Positions 1 to 5,623 of a stretch of DNA of 5,691 nt are shown in pieces (position 1 is the stretch's first letter; each line of letters starts with the position of its first letter). The notes beneath the pieces were generated by a model. It saw nothing but the letters and a program-made list of their open reading frames with translations. It had not been told where the DNA came from and did no database searches. The stretch is from Thermoprotei archaeon (GTDB taxonomy: Archaea > Thermoproteota > Thermoprotei_A > Marsarchaeales > UBA168): NCBI GenBank assembly GCA_011055275.1, contig DSEZ01000077.1, forward strand, positions 1 to 5,691, given 5' to 3'. The translations under genes were made by a program, and so were the position numbers.

Positions 1-1215
1 GATGACCTCTTCCACCTCTTCTCTTATGGATTCCGCCGTAAGGCCCGGCCTCATGATCAATTGGGCGGTAACGCTCTTAGGAGAGTTAACTGGCCGCCCT
101 ATCTGGCTCACCATCCACACGTATACCTCTTCCAATCCCTTCTCAAAGAACTGGGAGTATATGTCACGCGCCATGTCAAAGGACAGTATGTTGTAAATCA
201 AACCCACGTGACTGACGGTATTCTTGCCAGCAGCTGCCTCATTGCTTGCAGGCCTATTCAGCGATATTATTCCGTCAACCCTGTTACCCCTGCCGACCTC
301 ACCGGAATCGGCGTCTTCCGCGGACGTGCCCGTAACCGTAAGGTAAACGCCGTTAAGCCCCTTGCCTCTCCTGTCAAGCGCGTTGAGGGAGAACTCGAGC
401 TCTTCCCCTTCAAGAAACTCAGACTTTATGTATTCCTCTACTTCAGACTTGAGCTTCTCCTTCTTATTGAAGTAGTCGTCCTCGCTTTTGACGTACCTAT
501 CGACGAAGGCAACTGCAGCGGTTATGTCGAACTTGTTCTTCTTTCTTATGGTCATCACCTTTATGTCTTCACCGACCTCCGGATGCTCCTGCTTGAAGGC
601 CTTGGAGTTCAGGTGCCTTTCCAATAAGTAGGTCATGCGCTCAGATTTCGTCAACGGAGCGTAACCGACTGTGGCCGAAGTGTCGTTAGCCTTAGGAATT
701 TCGCCCTTCTCCGAGTACTTTATTGTGGTGCTGTTCTTTACCTTCATTTTCTCGTTCAATATGTACGAAAGCTCTTTAGATCCCTGCTCGATCTCCACCT
801 GGTAAACGATGTCGGAATCGGGGTCAAGGATCTGGTGAAGGGAATTGAGGTTTTCCCTTATCCACTTCTTAGCCGAGGATATCCCTATCTCTCCAACGTC
901 GATCGTCTCTTCTCCCGCGCTCCATGTTGCCCTATCTCCAAGTATGAACAACATGGGTTTTATGATCTTTCCTCCTCCCCAGTTCTGCTCAGCTCTGCCT
1001 GCTCTTAGAAATGCCTTATCCACGTTATAGTGGTAAATATCATTGAATTTCTTCCAATAGGCGGCCACAAGCTGGTGTGAAAACTCCTCAACAACACCGT
1101 CGCATATGGTATCAGGGTGCCCTATTCCCTTCCTTTCCACCACTTCTAGCGGTTGAGCGTAAAGCGGAGTCTGTTTCAGCTCCTCGATAAGCAGTTCATC
1201 ACTTCCAGATGACAT
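1..1215 (-). CDS. mat: Archaeal-type S-adenosylmethionine synthetase (methionine adenosyltransferase), 3' end cut off
   Basis: The product would make S-adenosylmethionine from methionine and ATP in the cytoplasm. The minus-strand frame is open from the ATG at 1215 to the left edge: 405 codons with no stop, so the C-terminus is missing, by about 20-30 residues judging from recalled relatives of about 400 residues. Family motifs seen: VERKGIGHPDTICDG at 26-40, ANDTS at 176-180 followed by VGYAPL, VGEDIKVM at 214-221, TGTSAE at 295-300, VGRGNRVDG at 307-315, and EAAAGKN at 326-332 followed by HVGLIYN. These belong to the archaeal MAT family, which is only distantly related to bacterial MetK. One oddity is D303-S304, where I recall a double Asp (GDDG) in most relatives; another is a stretch near 155-170 that looks longer than in Methanocaldococcus. 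A TATA-like box centred about 26 bases upstream supports the 1215 start and a leaderless transcript. It lies 89 bases downstream of the RidA gene. Confidence 0.95.
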   Translation of the reverse strand, partial: MSSGSDELLIEELKQTPLYAQPLEVVERKGIGHPDTICDGVVEEFSHQLVAAYWKKFNDIYHYNVDKAFLRAGRAEQNWGGGKIIKPMLFILGDRATWSAGEETIDVGEIGISSAKKWIRENLNSLHQILDPDSDIVYQVEIEQGSKELSYILNEKMKVKNSTTIKYSEKGEIPKANDTSATVGYAPLTKSERMTYLLERHLNSKAFKQEHPEVGEDIKVMTIRKKNKFDITAAVAFVDRYVKSEDDYFNKKEKLKSEVEEYIKSEFLEGEELEFSLNALDRRGKGLNGVYLTVTGTSAEDADSGEVGRGNRVDGIISLNRPASNEAAAGKNTVSHVGLIYNILSFDMARDIYSQFFEKGLEEVYVWMVSQIGRPVNSPKSVTAQLIMRPGLTAESIREEVEEVI

Positions 1216-1237
1216 GTTACTAGAAACAGCGCGTCCC

Positions 1238-1253
1238 TAAATAAATTTTTTTA
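1238..1253 (-). promoter_or_regulatory. Archaeal promoter (BRE/TATA) of the mat gene
   Basis: Read on the minus strand, an A-run (BRE-like purines) leads into TTTATTTA (1245 down to 1238). The box is centred about 26 bases from the A of the mat start codon at 1215. Archaeal transcription normally starts about 26 bases from the TATA centre, so initiation would fall at or next to the ATG and give a leaderless mRNA. No Shine-Dalgarno sequence is visible, which agrees with this. Position and composition make it the most convincing protein-gene promoter in the window. Confidence 0.65.
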
Positions 1254-1262
1254 TCGATAAAA
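1249..1262. promoter_or_regulatory. 14-bp perfect palindrome upstream of the mat TATA box
   Basis: TTTTATCGATAAAA is a perfect inverted repeat with no spacer. It sits immediately upstream of the mat TATA box and overlaps the expected BRE position, where a dimeric regulator could help or block TFB binding. The flanking T and A runs make part of the symmetry cheap in AT-rich DNA, so an operator role is inference only. Confidence 0.35.
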
Positions 1263-1267
1263 CGTCT

Positions 1268-1272
1268 AAAAA
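1268..1272 (-). terminator. Oligo-T stop site after the RidA gene
   Basis: On the minus strand a run of five T lies about 33 bases past the RidA stop codon, followed by TTTT at 1262-1259. Archaeal RNA polymerase can terminate at oligo-T tracts without a hairpin, and the separate mat promoter follows directly. This is a weak signal: T-runs are common in AT-rich gaps. Confidence 0.3.
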
Positions 1273-1304
1273 GTAGCCCCCTGCCCATCACAGACGCTGG
1301 AGAC

Positions 1305-1787
1305 CTAGGACCTCACCAGGGCGATCAACGCTATTTCGGTAGCCGCGTTCAAAGGAAGGGAACTAACACCTACGGCAAACCTGGAATGTTTCCCCTTTTC
1401 TCCAAAGACTTCAACAAGCAGATCGGACGCGCCGTTAACCACTTTGGCTTGCTCGGTAAACTCAGGATCCGAGTTGACGAACCCCTCCACGCGAACTATC
1501 CCCTGCACCGCATCAAGTGACCCCGCCGCTGTCCTGAGCACAGACAAGGCATTAATAGCACAGAGCTTAGCGGACTGAATACCTTGGTCAACGGTCAAAT
1601 CTCTCGGAAGCTTGCCAGCGTACTTTACTTTGCCGTTTTCCAGCGGCAGCTGGCCAGAAACGTATATCAAACGGGAAGACCTCAAATCCTCTTCCTTCAG
1701 GGCAAAATAAGGCGCGTAACTGGCCAAGGCAGATGGTGGTGCGGGTAGCGATATCCCAAGTTGACGAAGCCTCTCTTCAACGCTCAT
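1305..1787 (-). CDS. RidA (YjgF/YER057c/UK114) family protein, probable enamine/imine deaminase
   Basis: This 160-residue cytoplasmic protein of the Rid family is complete, running from the ATG at 1787 to TAG. RidA proper hydrolyses reactive 2-aminoacrylate-type enamines and imines released by PLP enzymes; other Rid branches have different or unknown substrates. Seen: the core strand LIYVSGQLPL (40-49), the helix KLCAINALSVL (74-84), VRVEGFVNS (98-106), NGASDLLVEVFGEKGKHSR (118-136) and AVGVSSLPLNAATEIALIA (138-156). R136 and E151 align with the substrate-binding Arg105 and Glu120 of E. coli RidA, so activity is plausible. At 160 residues it is longer than canonical RidA (about 128), with an N-terminal segment starting MSVEERLRQLGISLPAP. 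That form matches what I recall as the longer RidA-like subfamily, so the exact substrate is unsure. It starts 35 bases after the polymerase stop and is probably co-transcribed with it or driven by a weak internal promoter. No good Shine-Dalgarno sequence is present. Confidence 0.9.
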   Translation of the reverse strand: MSVEERLRQLGISLPAPPSALASYAPYFALKEEDLRSSRLIYVSGQLPLENGKVKYAGKLPRDLTVDQGIQSAKLCAINALSVLRTAAGSLDAVQGIVRVEGFVNSDPEFTEQAKVVNGASDLLVEVFGEKGKHSRFAVGVSSLPLNAATEIALIALVRS

Positions 1788-1822
1788 ATGAGAGTTCCAG
1801 CGCCTCTTTTAACTGTAACGCC

Positions 1823-4420
1823 TCACTTAAACTGTATAAAGGAGGAAAGATCAGTAACGCCTATTATCTCGTCAAAGCTCAGGCCCAAAGCGTCCAGTAT
1901 TTGCTCGAGGGTACTTCTCAGGCTTTCTATGTACTTATCTAAGTCTATCTCATCTACCGACGCGAGCTCCGTGGGTTTCACGCCCTCACCTCCTCTCACC
2001 TTAACGAACGAGATCACCTCTCCAGGGCCGAGTGGCTTCCCCGTCACGGCGACGTACATACGCGCCGCTTTCACGTGCTGAGGAGTGGTCTTGGTATACG
2101 TCGAAAGGTTTTTGTTAAGCATCATATTGAAAGAGACCTCCTCCAAGGAGAATTGCTTGTTCTTTATCCTGGTATATACGTCCTTTACTATCTTCTTGAT
2201 GTCCTGCTTAGCTGACTCAAACTCCTTTTCATCCTTCACGCTAGCCAATACCTGAAGTATCTGAGAAAACGCCTTCTTAACGATTTCTGGCGTGTTTCTC
2301 TTCTTGCCCAATAGACCTTTAACATCCACTTGACCCGAAGGCGTGACCCCGAGGTAATTTTTCTTCAGCTCGGAAAAGACCACGTACCTGTACCTCTTGT
2401 CCACCTCGAGCCCTATCCTTAGGGTTTTCTCTGCCCATTGCGATAATTGCTCAAGCTGTTCCTCGGCCGGCTTATAAAGGAAAACGCTATCGGTATCGCC
2501 GTAAAGGACCCTAATGCCCATGTCCTGAGCCTTCTTTGTCGTTTGCGTTATGGCGTACCTCCCCATGGCTGTTGTTGCCTCTGCTACCGAAGGAGTGTAG
2601 AGTGGAAACGTCTCAGCTCCAAGAACCCCATATGAGGCGTTTATGAAGACCTTCAAAGCCCTCTGGACAACGTCGTACCACACCTTCGCTTGAGGATCGG
2701 TCGCCTCCTTAGCCTTTTTCTTAAACCACTTGATCCTGAAGTCCCTTATGAGACCCACATAAGTCGAAAAGATGCCCTGCCAAATTGTGCACACCCAGTG
2801 ATCGGTTCCCGGTATCTTGTTCGACCTACACTGAGGATGAGGGCAGTCAATGGTCTCGTAGGATAAATTGTATTCCTTAATTATCGAGGGGTACAGCGAA
2901 CCGAAGTCCATGACAGCCACGTCAAAGTAAACACCCGTAGTTGGCTTGATGACTATGGCACCTTGGTATTTCTTGCCCTTGATGATCGCCTTGCTCTGAA
3001 CCGTTCCCTTAACGGCCAGGTCGCTCTGATTAGGGATTAGGTAGTTCTTTTCGCGATGCGCCGCGAAGATGGCGCTCCTGGTCCACCCGCTTATACCAAG
3101 CCTCACGACCTCCTCTATGGAAAGCCTGGAGATCCTCATTATCAAGAATATTAGCTTCATAACCAAGGAGTCTTGAAATGTAGTAAGCTCAAGGGTGATC
3201 TCGGCGTCGTTGAAGTTATAGGCTGAAAGCTGGCCCGTGGTAAGCCCATGCAGAGCAGGAGGCACGACGATCTTTCCTTTCTTAAGCAGAGCCTTCGTTA
3301 TCTCATCGAGCGTGAAACCCTTGTATGCGCCTCCGAATGCATAAATCTGTATGGCGGCGTTCTTAAAGAACTTATAGAGGTCTAGGTGCCATCCATTGGT
3401 AATGTAAGCCTGATCCCTGCTCAGCGAAATGGGGATTTGCTCCTTCTTAAAGCCAAGGTTAAGAGCACGGTGATAAAGGTAGCTAAGGTCAAAGTTATCA
3501 CCGTTAAAGGTTAGCAGAAGAGGATATTCTTCCATGGTCTTGAAGGTCTTCCTGAGAAGCTCAGCCTCATCGTCAACCTCTTCCACCACAACGTCACTAG
3601 GAAGGTCTGCAGACTCTCCTCTCGGAAGTTCAGCCTCATCACGCATTAGAAGATAAACCACCTTTCTTCCATCGCTTCCCGAGAAGGCCGTAGATATAAC
3701 CGCAAACTTTGCCTCCTCAGGATTCGGAACCAGGTTCTCCCTAGGCGTATAAACCTCTATATCAAGAGCTGCCCTCTTGATGTCAGGAGCTGCAGATATG
3801 AGCAAGGGGAAGTACTTGAAAGCCTGAGCCACGTAATCTTCTGTCTCTCCCTCGAAGATCTTTCTCAGCTGCAGCTCTTCGTCTGGAGTAAGATCATTAG
3901 GATATGGCCTCATGCTTCCATCGTAAACCATGTAAGGCATGCCCGGCAAAAGCCCGTTGTCGTACGTATAGCAACTGGTATACCTTATCTTCGCTTCCCA
4001 GACCCTTGGCAATATTTCCCTGAAGGAGTTTGGCTTACCCCCTATGGCAAGAGGATCACTAGCCATGAGCTTGGTCAGCTGAAGGTACTCACCTGTTAAG
4101 GCGTTGTACTTCCTAACCCTTATGGCATCCACGAACTCCTTGCTCTTGGCAATTTGGGGTATTTCTTTGATCTTGTCTGGTGGCACGTCCGTTATGAGGT
4201 AAGGCTTGTGGTTTGTCCGATCGTAGTAGGCGTAGACGTTCCCGTCCTCGTCCACGAGCTTCATGTAGGCCTTGCCCTTTTGGGCATCGTACTCGACGGA
4301 AAGGAGGTACACTTTTTTTCCTTCCGGAGGCTCGGGCAAGGCCTCCCCATAGCGAATGACCTCGCCCTCCTCCCTTTCCTCCTGCTCATAAATTTCTTCC
4401 TCTTCCGCCTCCTCTTCCAT
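1823..4420 (-). CDS. polB1: Family B DNA polymerase, archaeal PolB1 type, with 3'-5' proofreading exonuclease
   Basis: A complete 865-residue replicative or repair DNA polymerase, ATG to TGA, close in length to Sulfolobus PolB1 (about 880). Domains in order: acidic tail (1-25); N-terminal domain with HKPYLITD (71-78); exonuclease with Exo I LDIEVY (D220, E222), Exo II NGDNFD (306-311) and Exo III YNFND (401-405, D405); palm motif A DFGSLYPSI (505-513); fingers motif B K590, N594, Y597-G598; motif C YGDTDS (640-645, D642 and D644); KKNY (686-689) and KKRNTPE (706-712) of the thumb side. All catalytic acids are present, so both synthesis and proofreading should work. C526, H528, C531, H541 and C544 form a possible metal site between motifs A and B, as I recall from thaumarchaeal PolB. 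No intein is present. The N-terminus has no PCNA-binding motif and the C-terminus only a degenerate one. It follows radA by 68 bases on the same strand. A TATA-like box 23 bases upstream would give a near-leaderless mRNA, though co-transcription with radA is also possible. Confidence 0.97.
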   Translation of the reverse strand: MEEEAEEEEIYEQEEREEGEVIRYGEALPEPPEGKKVYLLSVEYDAQKGKAYMKLVDEDGNVYAYYDRTNHKPYLITDVPPDKIKEIPQIAKSKEFVDAIRVRKYNALTGEYLQLTKLMASDPLAIGGKPNSFREILPRVWEAKIRYTSCYTYDNGLLPGMPYMVYDGSMRPYPNDLTPDEELQLRKIFEGETEDYVAQAFKYFPLLISAAPDIKRAALDIEVYTPRENLVPNPEEAKFAVISTAFSGSDGRKVVYLLMRDEAELPRGESADLPSDVVVEEVDDEAELLRKTFKTMEEYPLLLTFNGDNFDLSYLYHRALNLGFKKEQIPISLSRDQAYITNGWHLDLYKFFKNAAIQIYAFGGAYKGFTLDEITKALLKKGKIVVPPALHGLTTGQLSAYNFNDAEITLELTTFQDSLVMKLIFLIMRISRLSIEEVVRLGISGWTRSAIFAAHREKNYLIPNQSDLAVKGTVQSKAIIKGKKYQGAIVIKPTTGVYFDVAVMDFGSLYPSIIKEYNLSYETIDCPHPQCRSNKIPGTDHWVCTIWQGIFSTYVGLIRDFRIKWFKKKAKEATDPQAKVWYDVVQRALKVFINASYGVLGAETFPLYTPSVAEATTAMGRYAITQTTKKAQDMGIRVLYGDTDSVFLYKPAEEQLEQLSQWAEKTLRIGLEVDKRYRYVVFSELKKNYLGVTPSGQVDVKGLLGKKRNTPEIVKKAFSQILQVLASVKDEKEFESAKQDIKKIVKDVYTRIKNKQFSLEEVSFNMMLNKNLSTYTKTTPQHVKAARMYVAVTGKPLGPGEVISFVKVRGGEGVKPTELASVDEIDLDKYIESLRSTLEQILDALGLSFDEIIGVTDLSSFIQFK
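1834..1841 (-). promoter_or_regulatory. Possible weak TATA box for the RidA gene inside the polymerase 3' end
   Basis: CTTTATAC (minus strand) lies in the last codons of the polymerase gene, centred about 50 bases from the RidA start. It would give a leader of about 23 bases. The sequence upstream on the minus strand is pyrimidine-rich rather than purine-rich, so there is no BRE support. Co-transcription from upstream is at least as likely. Confidence 0.2.
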
Positions 4421-4439
4421 AAGGTGGTTGGGCCATAGA

Positions 4440-4447
4440 AGATAAAC
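4440..4447 (-). promoter_or_regulatory. TATA-like element upstream of polB1
   Basis: GTTTATCT on the minus strand is centred about 23 bases before the polymerase ATG at 4420. That is slightly closer than the usual spacing of about 26, so it would give an mRNA starting at or just inside the start codon. There is no clear purine BRE and no Shine-Dalgarno sequence. It may add transcripts to those running through from radA. Confidence 0.35.
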
Positions 4448-4474
4448 CTGACCTATGAAAGGGCAGGCCTCTCA

Positions 4475-4490
4475 AGATCAAAATTGATCT
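4475..4490. repeat. 7-bp perfect dyad overlapping the radA stop codon, with oligo-T on the minus strand
   Basis: AGATCAA-AA-TTGATCT is an inverted repeat with 7-bp arms and a 2-base centre. It covers two bases of the radA stop codon (4489-4491) and the first bases after it. A 2-base loop is too tight for a good RNA hairpin, so it reads better as a protein-binding dyad. Alternatively its central TTTT (minus strand, 4483-4480) could act as a weak archaeal terminator between radA and polB1. Confidence 0.35.
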
Positions 4491-5502
4491 ATTTCTTCGG
4501 ATCCCTTATTCCCTGTGGGGTTATCTCAAATACCGCCTCCCCTTCCGGAAGGTAAGAGCTGTCGACTAGGTGCGCTATCCTAAGACCTCCCTTGCTTCTC
4601 CTCAGGTTGATCCTATTGTTAGGCCCATGCATCATTATGTTACCACCAGCCGACGTGTTCGGGTTTCCAAAGAAGACATCAGGCCTCGACATTATCTGGT
4701 TGGTGACAACGACCGCTATGTTGTAAACGTCCGCTAGATTTGTGAGGTCATGGAGATGCCTGTTGAGCTTCTGCTGCCTATCGGCCAAGTGCTCTCTTCC
4801 CTGGAATTGCTTGGAGCTCCTAAAGAAGCCTATGACACTATCCACAACGACAAGCTTCGTGTTCCACGCCTTTATGGTATTATCTGGATCCATGAGTATT
4901 TTCTCAACTGTAGCCATTTGATCGTCTGTGGCCCGTGCCACGTAAACCCTTGTTCTTTTAAGTGCTTCATCGGGATCCAGGCCCGCAGCCGCGGCAACTT
5001 CTCTGAACCTCTTGGGATTAAACGTCTTTTCCGAGTCAATTATAAACGGATTTCCATCCAGTCCGCCCTTCTCCTTCGGGAGCATTACGTTAACGGCCAG
5101 CTGTATGGCCAGTTGAGTTTTTCCTGATCCACCCTCCCCATAAAACTCCGTGACCTCCCCGACAGGCACACCCCCTCCAAGAAGGTCATCAAGAGCCGAG
5201 GAACCCGTGGTTATCTTTCCCCTATTCTGAACCATCTTCTCCAAGTCATCAGCGGTTATTATCTGTATGTTCAGCTTCTCCCTTGCCGAATTTATTATCT
5301 TATGGCACATGGCAACGCTAAGGCCCGTTGCCGCAGAGAGTTCCTCTGCAGAAGCGATTGAAAGGCTTTCATAAGACGTGTAATCGTTTTCATAAAGGCG
5401 GAGGGCCGTCGCCTCCCCCACTCCATCGAGCTCCATAAGCTTCTTGATTATGGGGCTATCCTCAGGCACTTCTATGCCCTCGTCGCCTTCGTTCTCGCTC
5501 AT
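4489..5502 (-). CDS. radA: DNA repair and recombination protein RadA (archaeal RecA/Rad51 homologue), divergent
   Basis: ATP-dependent strand-exchange recombinase that would coat single-stranded DNA in homologous repair. With the ATG at 5502 it has 337 residues, ordinary for RadA; a GTG two codons upstream (5508) is the alternative start. The ATG is preferred because a TATA-like box lies about 27 bases before it, suggesting a leaderless mRNA. Domains: acidic N-terminus; helix-hairpin-helix region (about 17-77, LDGVGEATALRLYEN); linker; RecA core with Walker A GEGGSGKT (122-129), E158 in DSEKTF (catalytic Glu position), Walker B KLVVVDS (216-222), ADRQQKLNRHLHDL (240-253), TNQIMSRPDVFFG (267-279) in loop L1, GGNIMMHG (286-293) in L2, and DSSYLPEGEAVF (314-325). 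Key nucleotide-binding residues are kept. Odd points: the polymerization motif FxxA reads IITA (81-84), Walker A has Gly where Phe is usual, and VDSVIGFFR replaces the usual VDSxTSHFR. RadB is unlikely because RadB lacks the helix-hairpin-helix domain. Confidence 0.95.
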   Translation of the reverse strand: MSENEGDEGIEVPEDSPIIKKLMELDGVGEATALRLYENDYTSYESLSIASAEELSAATGLSVAMCHKIINSAREKLNIQIITADDLEKMVQNRGKITTGSSALDDLLGGGVPVGEVTEFYGEGGSGKTQLAIQLAVNVMLPKEKGGLDGNPFIIDSEKTFNPKRFREVAAAAGLDPDEALKRTRVYVARATDDQMATVEKILMDPDNTIKAWNTKLVVVDSVIGFFRSSKQFQGREHLADRQQKLNRHLHDLTNLADVYNIAVVVTNQIMSRPDVFFGNPNTSAGGNIMMHGPNNRINLRRSKGGLRIAHLVDSSYLPEGEAVFEITPQGIRDPKK

Positions 5503-5525
5503 TTTCACTTAATATCACGTACTTA

Positions 5526-5533
5526 CTATTAAG
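5526..5533 (-). promoter_or_regulatory. TATA-like box of radA
   Basis: CTTAATAG on the minus strand is centred about 27 bases before the ATG at 5502 and about 21 before the GTG at 5508. The spacing favours the ATG and a leaderless transcript. No Shine-Dalgarno sequence precedes either start. The 121-base gap it lies in is shared with the divergent tRNA promoter. Confidence 0.45.
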
Positions 5534-5589
5534 GAATTATGGGGTGTGCTGAAAGTGACGCTCGTATCACTTGTTCTTCCAGATGGCAT

Positions 5590-5603
5590 GCAAAGCTTAT
5601 ATC
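5590..5603 (+). promoter_or_regulatory. BRE/TATA promoter of the tRNA-Glu gene
   Basis: GCAAAG followed by CTTATATC is a good match to an archaeal BRE plus TATA box. Its centre is about 24 bases before the first base of the mature tRNA (5624), so transcription would begin at or almost at the mature 5' end, leaving little or no leader for RNase P to remove. The 8-base palindrome TATCGATA (5600-5607) overlaps the 3' part of the box. Confidence 0.6.
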
Positions 5604-5623
5604 GATACAAGTATTTTGAAATT

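Noticed and set aside
61..627. Plus-strand open frame of 188 codons
   Set aside because: It lies wholly opposite the mat gene, whose minus-strand frame shows clear family motifs throughout; the plus-strand translation has no recognisable domain.
1823..4420. Possible intein in the polymerase
   Set aside because: Length is normal for PolB1 and motifs A, B and C are uninterrupted with ordinary spacing; no splicing-domain motifs are present.
4346..4420. GA-rich tract as a microsatellite repeat
   Set aside because: It is irregular and in frame as Glu codons of the polymerase tail; no perfect repeating unit continues for more than about three copies.
4154..4438. Plus-strand open frame of 94 codons with a hydrophobic, possibly membrane-like end
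   Set aside because: The hydrophobic residues are the complement of the Glu-rich codons of the PolB1 N-terminus, so the apparent membrane segment is an artefact.
4750..5127. Plus-strand open frame of 125 codons opposite radA
   Set aside because: An antisense shadow of the RecA core; the opposite strand has intact Walker motifs and no promoter or family pattern supports the plus-strand frame.
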